Below are positions 1-9,390 of a stretch of DNA of 64,000 nucleotides, one piece after another; positions within the stretch are counted from its first letter, which is position 1, and every line of letters starts with the position of its first letter. The notes under the pieces are model-generated. The model was not told where the DNA came from, did not search any database, and saw only the letters and a program-made list of their open reading frames with translations. Position numbers and translations under genes: made by a program. Source of the stretch: Cytophagales bacterium (lineage in GTDB: Bacteria; Bacteroidota; Bacteroidia; Cytophagales; Spirosomataceae); NCBI GenBank assembly GCA_013298215.1, contig JAAFKE010000007.1, positions 51,888 to 115,887 of the forward strand, in the 5' to 3' direction.

Positions 1-420
1 GAGCAGCTTCATCAAAATAATGTCGGTCATGCTCGCCACGCGCATTTGCCGCCAGGCTTCGTTGTAGTCGTGGTTTTTGTTGAGCAGCAAATCCATCACC
101 TCGCCCACCTGCTGGTCGTAGAGGTCGCTGAGTTGGCGGGAGTCCAAATCGGTGCGCGTGTCGGTGCCCAGTTTCATTTGAATGAGCGCCATGACGCAAT
201 AATTCACCATGCCCATAAACTCGGAGCGCTCGCCTTCTTGTACTTTTGCGAAACCGTTTTCTTGGAGCGTGCGGATGCGCTGGGCTTTGATAAAAACCTG
301 GTCGGTGATCGACGGCAACCGCAGCACCCGCCAACTGCTGCCGTAGTCTTGGTTTTTTTTCTGAAAAATTTCTTTGCAACCTGCAATCACTTCCCGATAT
401 TCGGATTCAGTCTGGGTCAT
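1..420 (-). CDS. DUF1599 family protein, 3' end outside window
   Basis: The frame stays open from an ATG at 420 down to base 1, so the C-terminus lies beyond the left edge (140 residues visible). The protein starts MTQTESEYREVIAGC and contains QDYGSSW and later NKNHDYNEAWR. These two related 'DYxxxW' segments are typical of DUF1599 (nucleotide modification-associated domain 1), a family of two similar helical halves. No enzyme activity is firmly established for it. It is divergent from folP, only 32 bases away, and the DUF1599-folP-cdaA neighbourhood is familiar from Bacteroidetes. The identification comes from the repeated motif and the context. Promoters for both directions must overlap this short gap or the coding ends. 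Confidence 0.8.
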   Translation of the reverse strand, partial: MTQTESEYREVIAGCKEIFQKKNQDYGSSWRVLRLPSITDQVFIKAQRIRTLQENGFAKVQEGERSEFMGMVNYCVMALIQMKLGTDTRTDLDSRQLSDLYDQQVGEVMDLLLNKNHDYNEAWRQMRVASMTDIILMKLL

Positions 421-452
421 TTTTATGTTTACTGGGGTCAATTTAAAACGCA

Positions 453-1313
453 ATGCCAATCGAAAATAAGTACAAAATTACAAAAAAAACGCTCAACGTT
501 GCAGGAAAATTGCTCGATCTGTCCACGCCGCGCGTCATGGGCGTGCTCAACATCACCCCCGATTCTTTCTACGAGGGCAGCCGTTTCGACGTTTCTGCTG
601 ACATGCTGCAAAAAGCCTACCAAATGGTTGAGGAGGGCGCAACTTTTATTGACGTTGGCGGCTACTCTACCCGCCCAAACGCCGCCGACGTGCCCGAATC
701 GGTCGAACTCGAGCGGGTTTTGCCAGTGGTCGAACTCCTCAAAAAACACCTGCCCGACGCAATCGTTTCGATCGATACTTTCAGGGCTAACGTGGCGCGG
801 CAGGCTGTGGAGGCGGGAGCGGGGGTGATTAACGACGTGTCGGGTGGTACGCTCGACGCGGATATGTTCGATACGGTGGCCAAACTCGGCGTGCCTTACG
901 TGCTGATGCACCTGCGCGGCAACCCCCAGACGATGGCTCAACTCAACCACTACCAAGACCTTACCGCCGAGGTGATCCAAGAACTCCAAGCCCAGTTGTA
1001 CAAACTTCAGCAACTTGGCGCAAAAGACATTGTGGTTGATCCAGGCTTTGGTTTTGCCAAAAATATTGACCAAAACTTTGAAATGCTCAACCAATTGGAG
1101 GCATTCGAGCTGCTCGAACGACCCGTTTTGGTGGGCATCTCGCGCAAGTCTATGATCTGGCGCACCCTGCAAATCGAGGCCGCCGAAGCTCTCAACGGCA
1201 CGAGCGTTCTCAACACGGTGGCGCTGCTCAAAGGGGCGGCCATTCTGCGCGTCCACGACGTGCGGCAGGCCACCGAAGCCATTAAATTAGTGCAACAATT
1301 AAAAAATAAGTAG
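453..1313 (+). CDS. folP: Dihydropteroate synthase
   Basis: Condenses 6-hydroxymethyl-dihydropterin diphosphate with p-aminobenzoate to give dihydropteroate in cytosolic folate synthesis; target of sulfonamides. The 286-residue TIM barrel shows the family signatures in order: VMGVLNITPDSF near residue 30, FIDVGGYSTRP near 65, SIDTF near 108, NDVSGG near 125, DPGFGF near 195 and the C-terminal GISRKS near 230. Length is normal for the family. The ATG at 453 gives a short N-terminal extension before the barrel; no better start is seen. It is followed after 46 bases by cdaA on the same strand, so the two are probably cotranscribed. Nothing unusual in the active-site loops. Confidence 0.96.
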   Translation: MPIENKYKITKKTLNVAGKLLDLSTPRVMGVLNITPDSFYEGSRFDVSADMLQKAYQMVEEGATFIDVGGYSTRPNAADVPESVELERVLPVVELLKKHLPDAIVSIDTFRANVARQAVEAGAGVINDVSGGTLDADMFDTVAKLGVPYVLMHLRGNPQTMAQLNHYQDLTAEVIQELQAQLYKLQQLGAKDIVVDPGFGFAKNIDQNFEMLNQLEAFELLERPVLVGISRKSMIWRTLQIEAAEALNGTSVLNTVALLKGAAILRVHDVRQATEAIKLVQQLKNK

Positions 1314-1359
1314 CCGCCGTTTTTCGTTCAGCTATGTACTGAACCTCACCCACGCACCC

Positions 1360-2187
1360 ATGATTTTTGTTTTGAAGATAGGCTTTTTAGAATTTGGTTG
1401 GTTAGATGCCCTCGACATTGCGTTGGTGGCCTTTTTGATGTACCAAATATATTTTTTGGTGCGGGGAAGCTTGGCCAGCCGCGTTTTTGTGGGCTATTTA
1501 CTCATCTATTTGCTCTATCTGATCGTGAGGGCGTTGGGTTTGCGGTTGCTCACCACTATTTTAGAGTATTTTATGAGCGTGGGAGCCATTACGCTCATCG
1601 TGCTGTTTCAACAAGAAATACGGCGGTTTTTGTTGATGATCGGCAAATCGACGGTTTTTGCCAACAGCCGAATCCTGCGAAGATTCCTTAAGAACGACTC
1701 CAAAAATCGGTCTGTTACCGACACAAAAACCCTCGTCGATGCCTGCCGTACCATGTCGGCCGATTTTATGGGTGGTTTAATCATCATCAAAAAAGACGAT
1801 GAGTTAGACAAGTTTACGCGGTCGGGCGACGAACTCGACGCGCTGCTATCTAAACGCCTATTGCTTTCGATTTTTAACCAGTATAGCCCGCTGCACGACG
1901 GCGCGGTGATTGTTTCTAACGGGCGGATACTGGCGGCGCGGTGCATTTTGCCCGTATCGGAGAGCGTGGCAGTGCCCGCCTCGATGGGTTTTAGGCACCG
2001 CGCTGCGCTCGGCATGACCGACGCCACCGATGCCGCAGCCGTGGTGGTGTCGGAAGAAACGGGCCGAATTTCGGTTTGCATGGAGGGCAAAATCTACCAC
2101 AGCATTTCGCCTTCTGAGCTCGAGGAACGTCTGCGGCAGTACCTCGGCAACGCCAAACGCAGAGGAGCGGCCAGCAAGCAGGCGTAG
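1360..2187 (+). CDS. cdaA: Diadenylate cyclase CdaA (membrane-bound DisA_N protein)
   Basis: Makes cyclic di-AMP from two ATP; in other bacteria this messenger controls potassium, osmotic balance and wall homeostasis. Three hydrophobic segments occupy roughly residues 12-85. The DisA_N cyclase domain follows, with the catalytic DGA in PLHDGAVIV near residue 180 and RHR in GFRHRAALG near residue 212, both intact. Length (275 residues) fits CdaA rather than DisA, which carries a DNA-binding tail. Downstream of folP on the same strand; ends one base from the stop of the convergent SanA-like gene. No CdaR or GlmM partner is adjacent here. Confidence 0.94.
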   Translation: MIFVLKIGFLEFGWLDALDIALVAFLMYQIYFLVRGSLASRVFVGYLLIYLLYLIVRALGLRLLTTILEYFMSVGAITLIVLFQQEIRRFLLMIGKSTVFANSRILRRFLKNDSKNRSVTDTKTLVDACRTMSADFMGGLIIIKKDDELDKFTRSGDELDALLSKRLLLSIFNQYSPLHDGAVIVSNGRILAARCILPVSESVAVPASMGFRHRAALGMTDATDAAAVVVSEETGRISVCMEGKIYHSISPSELEERLRQYLGNAKRRGAASKQA

Positions 2188-2188
2188 C

Positions 2189-2893
2189 CTACTTTATTTC
2201 TTGGTTGCCTTTTTTAACGAACGGACTGATAAAAAACAGGTCGATCATTGCTTTCGGACGCGCCATGTACTCCCGCAAGAGGGTTTTGAGTGGGTAGCCG
2301 CCTGGCACGTCTTGGGCGGCAAAGGCCACCGCCTCTACGCCCTGCTGTTGGCAAATGTACAGGGCGCGGGCGTTGTGAAAATTCTGGGATATGATCGTCA
2401 GTTTTTTCTTTTTGAACACATCCTTGGCGCGCACCACCGAGTCGAAAGTCCGAAAGCCCGCAAAGTCCAACGTCATCACCTCGGACGGAATACCCATGCC
2501 CACCAACACGTTTTTCATGTCTTCGGGTTCGTTGTAGTATTCGGAGTCGTTGTTGCCGCTCAAAATAATGTATTTTATTTTTCCCTCTTTATAAAGCCGC
2601 GAAGTAGCCTGCATTCGGTACGTAAAAAAAAGGTTTTCTTTGCCCTTGGCCACGAACCTATTTGTACCCAAAACCAGCGCGTAGTCGTTTGAGGGCAAAG
2701 TGTTTACGTTGAAAAAAATAGCCTTTTTTGTGCTGTAAACCACCCAAAAATTACAGATCAGAATAGCCAGCACAACGCTAAAAAGTAGCCACAGCGCGGC
2801 CTTGGCCAGTTTTTTGAGCCGCCTCACCGTGAGCCGCCGCTGGGCTCGCTCGCGGCTCAATTCGTTGCCGTTGCTGAATAAAAGCGGGTTCAT
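2189..2893 (-). CDS. SanA/YdcF-like DUF218 membrane protein
   Basis: A 235-residue protein with one N-terminal transmembrane segment (ALWLLFSVVLAILICNFWVV, about residues 33-52) after a basic cytoplasmic stretch, then a DUF218 domain. The domain shows YALVLGTN near residue 75, KYIILSGN, TFDSVVRAKDVF, IISQNFHNARA and YMARPKAMIDLF. This order is that of the E. coli SanA (vancomycin sensitivity) type, thought to act in envelope barrier function; the reaction is unknown. I chose the ATG at 2893, ten bases after the parC stop, because the longer frame from 2938 would overlap parC and adds residues before the conserved region. Probably translated from the parC message. Confidence 0.85.
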   Translation of the reverse strand: MNPLLFSNGNELSRERAQRRLTVRRLKKLAKAALWLLFSVVLAILICNFWVVYSTKKAIFFNVNTLPSNDYALVLGTNRFVAKGKENLFFTYRMQATSRLYKEGKIKYIILSGNNDSEYYNEPEDMKNVLVGMGIPSEVMTLDFAGFRTFDSVVRAKDVFKKKKLTIISQNFHNARALYICQQQGVEAVAFAAQDVPGGYPLKTLLREYMARPKAMIDLFFISPFVKKGNQEIK

Positions 2894-2903
2894 GGTGTGC
2901 TTC

Positions 2904-5525
2904 TCAGAACAAACCCAGCTGCCCGCCCGCTTCGGCATCGTCGGTTTCGGGTGCGTCGGTGTTGGTCGGTTTGCTGGTTGGTTTTTCGTCTATTTTTACC
3001 TTTTCTACTTCTACTTCAATGGCCTTGGGTTCGGCCGAAGCCAGGGCCGTTATTTCTTTAACAATGAAGGAGGTTAGTTTGTTGCCGAGGGCTTTCCAGC
3101 CGCGTGTTTCCACAAATTCGTCGATCGGCACACTGCTTTTTTCGACCTCGCCTTTGTTGGTTCTCATAAACGAAAACTCCACGCGCGGGCGTTGGTCGGT
3201 CGAGATGAACACCAACTTTGCGCCCTTGGCATCGCCAATGAACGAAAACTTTTTGTCGAGCGAGGTGGTCTCGACCTTGAACCTTTTGACGTAGTAAATT
3301 TTTTGAGCGGCCTCAAAATAAACGCACGAAACGACGGTATCGGGTTCAAATTTTTCTAAGATCGCAATGGCCGAAGGTTCGTAGCGGTTGGTGAGTTCAA
3401 AATTAGTTTGCTCGTAGGTTCCGTCTTTGTAAACCACCAAAACCATGTCGTTCGAGTCGAAATTGCCCAGTTTGCGCCCGTGCCCGTCTTTGTTTAGGCG
3501 GCCAATGGTGCTGTCGTACCACAGGTCCATGCCGCCCAGCGTAGATTGTCCCGCCGCTTTAAAGGCAATTTTACGAACTGGGTATTTGGTGACGACGTTT
3601 CCCATGGCCGACCGATTTTTGATGAGCAACTTAGAAAAGTCGAAGTCGAACTGCTTCACCCGGGCGGTGCTTTGGGCGGTCAGGTTCACGGTTATGACCT
3701 CGGCCTCGCCGTTTTCGTTGGCCGTAAAGTAGGTTGCCTTCGATTTGGGCGCACCCGCCGTTAGGTCATATTCTTTGTCGCGGGTGGTGCCAGTTACGTA
3801 AAAACGCTTGGCGTAGGTCACGCCCGATTTTCCTTCCAGATAGGCCACATTATACACTTTCCGCTCGTCGTTTTTCTTGAACACCGAGGCGTAAATAATG
3901 TCTTTGCCCACAAAAACTTTTTCGGCGGCCTTCACAATTTGGTACTTGCCGTCGCGTCTGAACACAATAATGTCGTCGATGTCCGAGCAATCCATCACGT
4001 ACTCGTCTTTTTTGAGGCCGTAGCCCACAAAACCGTCCTCGCGGTTCACGTACAGTTTTTGGTTGGCAATGGCCACCACATTGGCCGAAATCGTGTTGAA
4101 GGATCGAATTTCGGTGAGTCGTTCGCGGCCTTTGCCGTATTTTTTTAGCAGGTCTTTGTAATAATTAATGGCAAAACGGGTCAGATTGAGCAGGTTATCT
4201 TCCACTTCGTTGAGTTCGGTCTGCAAACGTTTCATCAGTTCGTCGGCCTTGAAGGAGTCGAATTTCGAGATGCGTTTGATGCGAATTTCGGTCAGTTTCA
4301 GAATGTCGTCTTGGGTAATGAGGCGATAAAAATCTTTTTTGTAGGGCTCCAAACCCGCGTCGATGGTGGCAATAACGGCCTCAAAAGTTTCGCACTCTTC
4401 GATGTCGCGGTAAATTCGGTTCTCAATAAATATTTTTTCGAGCGAACTATACAGCAGCCGTTCTTTGAGGTCGTGGCGTTTGATCTCTAATTCTCGCTTG
4501 AGCAGGTGCACCGTCTGGTCGGTACAAATGCTGAGAATGTTGCTAACGGTCGTAAAAATGGGTTTATCGTCGATAATTATACACGCATTGGGCGACACCG
4601 ACACGTCACACTCCGTGAACGCGTAGAGGGCATCGATGCTAATATCGGGCGAAACCCCAGGGGCCAGGTGCACAATAATCTCGATGTCGCGCGAGGTCAA
4701 GTCCTCTACCTTTTTGATCTTTATTTTACCGTCTTCATTGGCCTTAATGATCGATTCTTTGATCGAGGTCGTGGTAGTGCCGAAGGGTATTTCCTTGATA
4801 ATCAGCGTTTTTTTGTCTAATTCTTCAATTTTGGCCCGCACCCTAATTTTGCCACCGCGCAGGCCGTCGTTGTAGTTGGAAACGTCGATCTGGCCGCCCG
4901 TCAAAAAATCGGGAAATAGCTTAAAGGGTTCTTTTTTTAGGTAGGCAATCGATGCCTCAATGAGTTCGATAAAATTGTGGGGCATTACCTTCGTCGAAAG
5001 CCCCACGGCAATTCCCTCCACGCCCATCGCCAACAGCAGCGGAAACTTCACGGGCAGCGTGACGGGTTCGCGTTTGCGGCCGTCGTAGGAGGTTTGCCAC
5101 TCGGTGGTGTCGGCGTTGAAAACCACCTCGTTGCCAAACTTCGAGAGCCTCGTCTCAATGTAGCGCGGGGCGGCGGCGTTGTCGCCAGTGCGCACGTCTC
5201 CCCAGTTGCCTTGGGTATCTAAGACCAAGTTTTTTTGGCCAATATTCACGATCGCATCGTTTATCGACGCGTCGCCGTGGGGGTGGTACTGCATGGTAGC
5301 CCCAATCACGTTGGCCACTTTATTAAACCGCCCGTCGTCCATTTCTTTGAGGGCGTGCAAAATGCGCCGCTGAACGGGTTTTAGGCCGTCTTCGATGGCA
5401 GGCACGGCGCGTTCGAGAATTACGTAGGAGGCATAATCTAAAAACCAGTTTTGGTACAGGCCGTCAATTCCGATCTGTTCGTGGAGGGCTTCATTGGCTG
5501 GTTTCGACTCGGGGGTTTCGCTCAT
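2904..5525 (-). CDS. parC: DNA topoisomerase IV subunit A
   Basis: Breakage-reunion subunit of topoisomerase IV, which unlinks daughter chromosomes with ParE. The 873-residue protein begins with the winged-helix core; the catalytic tyrosine is Tyr122 in AAPRYIETRLS. The quinolone-determining loop reads HPHGDASIND (residues 81-90), with Ala86 at the position usually occupied by Ser. The C-terminal third is a beta-pinwheel-like region ending in an acidic low-complexity tail. The sequence around the tyrosine (NWGDVRTGDNAAAPRY) looks like Bacteroidetes ParC rather than GyrA, which has AAAMRY. parE is not adjacent on either side. The ATG at 5525 gives MSETPESKPANEAL, a plausible flexible start. 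Confidence 0.92.
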   Translation of the reverse strand: MSETPESKPANEALHEQIGIDGLYQNWFLDYASYVILERAVPAIEDGLKPVQRRILHALKEMDDGRFNKVANVIGATMQYHPHGDASINDAIVNIGQKNLVLDTQGNWGDVRTGDNAAAPRYIETRLSKFGNEVVFNADTTEWQTSYDGRKREPVTLPVKFPLLLAMGVEGIAVGLSTKVMPHNFIELIEASIAYLKKEPFKLFPDFLTGGQIDVSNYNDGLRGGKIRVRAKIEELDKKTLIIKEIPFGTTTTSIKESIIKANEDGKIKIKKVEDLTSRDIEIIVHLAPGVSPDISIDALYAFTECDVSVSPNACIIIDDKPIFTTVSNILSICTDQTVHLLKRELEIKRHDLKERLLYSSLEKIFIENRIYRDIEECETFEAVIATIDAGLEPYKKDFYRLITQDDILKLTEIRIKRISKFDSFKADELMKRLQTELNEVEDNLLNLTRFAINYYKDLLKKYGKGRERLTEIRSFNTISANVVAIANQKLYVNREDGFVGYGLKKDEYVMDCSDIDDIIVFRRDGKYQIVKAAEKVFVGKDIIYASVFKKNDERKVYNVAYLEGKSGVTYAKRFYVTGTTRDKEYDLTAGAPKSKATYFTANENGEAEVITVNLTAQSTARVKQFDFDFSKLLIKNRSAMGNVVTKYPVRKIAFKAAGQSTLGGMDLWYDSTIGRLNKDGHGRKLGNFDSNDMVLVVYKDGTYEQTNFELTNRYEPSAIAILEKFEPDTVVSCVYFEAAQKIYYVKRFKVETTSLDKKFSFIGDAKGAKLVFISTDQRPRVEFSFMRTNKGEVEKSSVPIDEFVETRGWKALGNKLTSFIVKEITALASAEPKAIEVEVEKVKIDEKPTSKPTNTDAPETDDAEAGGQLGLF

Positions 5526-5576
5526 GAATGGGTTTATTTGGGCTATTCTTTCTATTTGGTGACACCAAAAGTATTA

Positions 5577-6221
5577 TTAATTCTCAATTTTGTCAATTAA
5601 TGCCAGCAATTCGGCGATCATCAGGGCCGTTGCACCCCAGATTTTGTGGCCCTCAATGCCATAAAAAGGCGCGTCGAAGTCGTGGCCTTTGGTTGTTACG
5701 GTGGTTATTCCTTTGATGTTTTCGTCGGCCAATGTCCGCATCGGTACCTCAAAAACCCGTTCTACTTCGCGCGGGTCTGGGTAAAAATCGGGTCGGTAAT
5801 CGATAAACCCCACCACTGGCAGCACAAAAAAGTTGCTCGGCGGAATAAACAGTTCGGTCAGCTGCCCAATAACCTCCACGTCGGTGGCCTTTATTCCGAT
5901 CTCTTCTTGGGCTTCGCGGAGGGCGGTTCGGGTCAGGTTTTCGTCGGTGTGTTCGTGGCGGCCACCCGCAAATGCCATCTGGCTGGCGTGCACGCCGTCG
6001 TAGGCGGGGCGCAAAATGAGCGGCAGGTGCACTTCGTTTTGGTGCGGATAAAACAAAATAAGCACCGCACTCTTGCGGGTTTTATCGTTCGGAGTCACCA
6101 ACCGCCGCAGCGGCGACTGCGTGTTCATGCGTTCGTGCGCCTCGGCTCCAGGCAATGGTTCGGCCAATTGGCGGCGGAGTTTTTCCGTAAAATCTTTAAA
6201 GTTAATCGAATAATCCTTCAT
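5577..6221 (-). CDS. NUDIX hydrolase, CoA pyrophosphatase (NudL) type
   Basis: Likely hydrolyses CoA or its derivatives to 3',5'-ADP and a 4'-phosphopantetheine product. The Nudix box spans residues 86-110 and ends in REAQEEIGI, with the metal-binding glutamates present. Just before it comes HASQMAFAGG, matching the extra motif of the UPF0035/NudL branch, in which the first glycine-to-Glu spacing is one residue longer than the standard box. Length (214 residues) is typical. It lies 51 bases upstream of parC and just downstream of the FAD dehydrogenase gene, all on the minus strand. Substrate is inferred from the extra motif, not proven. Confidence 0.87.
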   Translation of the reverse strand: MKDYSINFKDFTEKLRRQLAEPLPGAEAHERMNTQSPLRRLVTPNDKTRKSAVLILFYPHQNEVHLPLILRPAYDGVHASQMAFAGGRHEHTDENLTRTALREAQEEIGIKATDVEVIGQLTELFIPPSNFFVLPVVGFIDYRPDFYPDPREVERVFEVPMRTLADENIKGITTVTTKGHDFDAPFYGIEGHKIWGATALMIAELLALIDKIEN

Positions 6222-6242
6222 TCGTCGGTGGGTTAGGTCGTT

Positions 6243-7811
6243 TCAAGCGCCGTATTGTTTCACAAGTTGCTCGGCACAAAACGTACCATCCATGGCCGCC
6301 GACATAATGCCGCCAGCGTAGCCTGCACCCTCACCGCACGGAAAAAGTCGTTTTATTTGTGGGTGTTCGGCCGTATCGCGGTTGCGCGGTATGCGCACTG
6401 GCGACGAAGTACGGCTCTCAATACCAATAAGTTGCGCATCGTTGCTGACGTACCCGCGCATTTTTTGGCCAAACTGTTTGAGGCCATCTCTCAGTGGTTC
6501 GGTAATGTGGGCTGGCAGGTATTCGCGCAAATCCAACGACTCCAAACCTGGTTGGTACGACGTTTCATTTAAACTTCCAGACGTTTTGAACTGCGTAAAA
6601 TCCAGCACGCGCTGGGCGGGGGCCGTTTGCCGCCCACCCGCCACCGCGCAGGCGCGTTGCTCAATGTCTTTTTGGAGTTGCAAGCCCGCCAAAGCGCCAA
6701 ACTGCTGGTACGCTTCCAGGTCTTGCGCCTCCACGCTCACCACCATGCCCGAGTTGGCAAACCGCGAATCGCGCCGCGACGGCGACATTCCGTTCACGAC
6801 CAACTCGCCTGGGGCGGTGGCGGCTGGCACAATGAACCCCCCTGGGCACATACAAAACGAAAAAACGCCGCGCTGCACGCCCTTGTAGCGGGTTTGCGCC
6901 ACCAAGCTGTAGGAGGCCGCTGGCAGCAGGCCACGGTCGGTGGTTTTATACTGTAAATTGTCGATCAGGGCCTGCTGGTGCTCGATCCGCACGCCGATGG
7001 CAAAAGACTTGGCCTCGATCAGTACATTTTTGCGTTGCAGCAGTTCAAAAATATCCCGCGCCGAGTGTCCCGTGGCCAAAATTGTACCTATCCCTGTCAA
7101 TTCTTGTCCGTTGGTTGTTACAACGCCCTTTATTTTTTCGGCTTCAATAATCAAATCTTGCACGCAGGTTTCAAAGTGTATTTCGCCGCCCGCGTTCAGA
7201 ATACTCTCGCGGAGGCTTTGCACCACGGCGGGCAGTTTGTTGGTGCCAATGTGCGGGTGAGCCTCGTGCAAAATCCGTTCGGTGGCTCCGTGGGCAACCA
7301 ATATTTCGAGCGCGCGGCGAATGTCGCCCCGCTTCTTTGAACGCGTATACAGTTTGCCGTCGGAGTACGTACCCGCGCCGCCCTCGCCGAAACAGTAGTT
7401 AGATTCAGGATTTACGACGTGGTCGCGGTTGATGGCCGCCAGGTCGCGCCGCCGCGCCCGCACGTCTTTGCCGCGTTCAATTACAATTGGTTTTATGTTC
7501 AGTTCGATGAGCCGCAGGGCCGCAAACATACCCGCTGGCCCAGCACCCACCACAATGGCGGCGGGGCGCAGGCGCACGTCGGGGTAGTTTTTTTGGTACG
7601 CAATAATCGGCGGCGGGGTCTGGTCCACAAAAACGTCGGCACTCACGTTCACCTTAATGTTTCCGTGGCGGGCATCGATCGACTGGCGGGTTTGTCGCAC
7701 CGCCATCGCGGCGGGGTTGTCTATGCCCAACTGCGCCCCAATTTCGGTCTGCAGCTTGGCATCGTCGAGCGCAATATCGGGGGGTAATGTCAGGTGAACT
7801 GTTTGGTGCAT
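6243..7811 (-). CDS. FAD-dependent dehydrogenase (COG2509 type)
   Basis: A 522-residue flavoprotein. An N-terminal domain of about 80 residues precedes the dinucleotide-binding GAGPAG at 89-94. Further flavoprotein features are a segment FGEGGAGTYSDGKL, a GTILATGHSARD strand-turn near 265 and the C-terminal FAD contact PCGEGAGYAGGIMSAAMDG. This layout is that of the COG2509 'uncharacterised FAD-dependent dehydrogenases', related to the HI0933/GltD fold, found widely in Bacteroidetes and Firmicutes. The electron donor and substrate are not known. It lies between a regulator gene (30 bases upstream of its start) and the NUDIX gene, all on the minus strand, but no shared pathway is evident. Confidence 0.85.
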   Translation of the reverse strand: MHQTVHLTLPPDIALDDAKLQTEIGAQLGIDNPAAMAVRQTRQSIDARHGNIKVNVSADVFVDQTPPPIIAYQKNYPDVRLRPAAIVVGAGPAGMFAALRLIELNIKPIVIERGKDVRARRRDLAAINRDHVVNPESNYCFGEGGAGTYSDGKLYTRSKKRGDIRRALEILVAHGATERILHEAHPHIGTNKLPAVVQSLRESILNAGGEIHFETCVQDLIIEAEKIKGVVTTNGQELTGIGTILATGHSARDIFELLQRKNVLIEAKSFAIGVRIEHQQALIDNLQYKTTDRGLLPAASYSLVAQTRYKGVQRGVFSFCMCPGGFIVPAATAPGELVVNGMSPSRRDSRFANSGMVVSVEAQDLEAYQQFGALAGLQLQKDIEQRACAVAGGRQTAPAQRVLDFTQFKTSGSLNETSYQPGLESLDLREYLPAHITEPLRDGLKQFGQKMRGYVSNDAQLIGIESRTSSPVRIPRNRDTAEHPQIKRLFPCGEGAGYAGGIMSAAMDGTFCAEQLVKQYGA

Positions 7812-7841
7812 AGCTTATAAACTATTTTCGGGCTGTGGTGG

Positions 7842-9329
7842 TTAATTTTTAGTCAGTTTTTCCATGGCTTTTCGCATGGCATCGTTGCGGGTGCGCTGTT
7901 GTAGCACTTTGGGCGCGGCTTGGCGTTCTTTGCAGTCGAAAGCCGCGCAACGCTCGCAGGTCTCGTTTACCTCAACGCCCAGTATCAAGGGGTCGTCCAT
8001 AAATTTAATGAGCTGCCTCACGTGGTCGTCAATCAAAATCCCCATCGAAACGCACACATTTTGGTTAGGATTCGGTTGGTTCGATTTGGCAAACGAAATC
8101 ACTAAGTACTCTTCTTTGCTGTCCATGTACCGCGACCGTTGCACCCGCACCAAGGTCTCGGCATTGGGCAAAGGGTTGGTCGCGATCTCTTGCAGGGCTT
8201 TTATGGCAATCCAGCGGCGGCAGTAGTGTTCGTCTTTTACGGTGTGTGGGCGGTGTTTGCGGGCAATGTGCATTTCTTTGGTCACTTCATAAACGGCCTG
8301 GTTGGGCTGGTTGCTGATCCGAAAGAAAAACAACTGGCGCACGTCAAAATACTTGGGTAGCACGTTGCTCAATCGGTAGCAAAAGGTTTCGGGGGTGGTA
8401 TTGAAATAGGCCATTATTTCGAGGAGTTTTTGGCCGTCGAAACTGGGTTGGGCAAAAAAGCTGGCCATTTTTTCGGCCATCAGTTTGTGTTTAATCAGAA
8501 TGGCACTCGAAAAATACGCCGCTTTGTAGTTGTTGAGGAGCTCCTCGAAGGTTTCGGCTTTTACGAGGGAGGTGGTGTCGAGCCGCTTCTTGAGTTTCAT
8601 GTACTGATAGCCCACCTCGCGCCCAAATATAAAAGCGCGTTGGTTGTCCGACAGCTGCTTGTTGATGTAGAGCCGCATTTGTTCGCCTTTTGGGATGGTC
8701 ATTGAGCGAACGTCGGCAAGTTCGGGGTACTTGTCGGGGTCGATGTTTTCAATCTGGTAGCCGTAGTGCTTTTTTAGGAGATCAGAAAGGTATTTTTCGT
8801 CCAGCAAAACAGTGTCGGCAATGTCAAACTCCTCCAAAAACCACTCGGCTTCTTGTTCCAAATCTTCAAAATAATTGTCGTACATCTCCTGGTAGGTTCG
8901 GAGCGCCGAGAAATAAAACTGCTCGACCGACATATTATAATTGCGCGATATTTCGATGAGCGTTCCAATGAAGGCACTCAATTTGGTGGGCGCATCCGAC
9001 AGCATTTGCAGCAGGTCGGCGGGGTCTATGCCGAACATATTGAGGGGCAGTTCGGTCAAAATGTTGGAGTTGAGCAGTTCGGAAATAGGCTCCAATTTTT
9101 TGCTCAATTTCAAAGACACCAGCGAGTCGTAGTCCACGCCAAAAGCCTCCGACAACGCCATAATCTTGTCCGACTTGGGGTACTTTCGGCCTTTTTCTAT
9201 TTCATTAATGTACGAAATCGAAAGCCCCGATTTTATCGATAAGTCATTCAAAGACAGGCTTTTGTCGATCCGTAGTTGTTTGAGCTTTAACCCAAAAAGC
9301 AGGCGAATATGATCTTGGTTAAGAGCCAC
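7842..9329 (-). CDS. XRE-family regulator with degenerate ImmA/IrrE and cysteine-rich tail (ScfR/DUF2083-like)
   Basis: Residues about 8-62 form an XRE helix-turn-helix (LKQLRIDKSLSLNDLSIKSG). A long ImmA/IrrE-like region follows, then a C-terminal domain with CERCAAFDC near the end. This order matches the short-chain fatty acid regulator family (ScfR/RamB-like, DUF2083). The peptidase motif HExxH is replaced by GREVGYQ near residue 225, so proteolysis is unlikely. I start at GTG 9329 because no ATG lies nearer the HTH and the longer frame from 9440 overlaps the upstream peptidase gene by 50 bases. In relatives such proteins sense acyl-CoA or control acetate and glyoxylate metabolism; the target here is unknown. 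Confidence 0.8.
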   Translation of the reverse strand: MALNQDHIRLLFGLKLKQLRIDKSLSLNDLSIKSGLSISYINEIEKGRKYPKSDKIMALSEAFGVDYDSLVSLKLSKKLEPISELLNSNILTELPLNMFGIDPADLLQMLSDAPTKLSAFIGTLIEISRNYNMSVEQFYFSALRTYQEMYDNYFEDLEQEAEWFLEEFDIADTVLLDEKYLSDLLKKHYGYQIENIDPDKYPELADVRSMTIPKGEQMRLYINKQLSDNQRAFIFGREVGYQYMKLKKRLDTTSLVKAETFEELLNNYKAAYFSSAILIKHKLMAEKMASFFAQPSFDGQKLLEIMAYFNTTPETFCYRLSNVLPKYFDVRQLFFFRISNQPNQAVYEVTKEMHIARKHRPHTVKDEHYCRRWIAIKALQEIATNPLPNAETLVRVQRSRYMDSKEEYLVISFAKSNQPNPNQNVCVSMGILIDDHVRQLIKFMDDPLILGVEVNETCERCAAFDCKERQAAPKVLQQRTRNDAMRKAMEKLTKN

Positions 9330-9390
9330 GTGGATAGGTATGAACAATTGATGAAATAAACAATTTAGCGAACACCGCTGGGTGGTTCGT

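Noticed and set aside
46..828. 260-codon plus-strand frame at the left edge
   Set aside because: It is antisense to DUF1599 and out of frame with folP; the peptide has no family features.
438..1256. 272-codon open frame antisense to folP
   Set aside because: folP shows every family motif on the plus strand; the antisense frame is a composition shadow with no recognisable domain.
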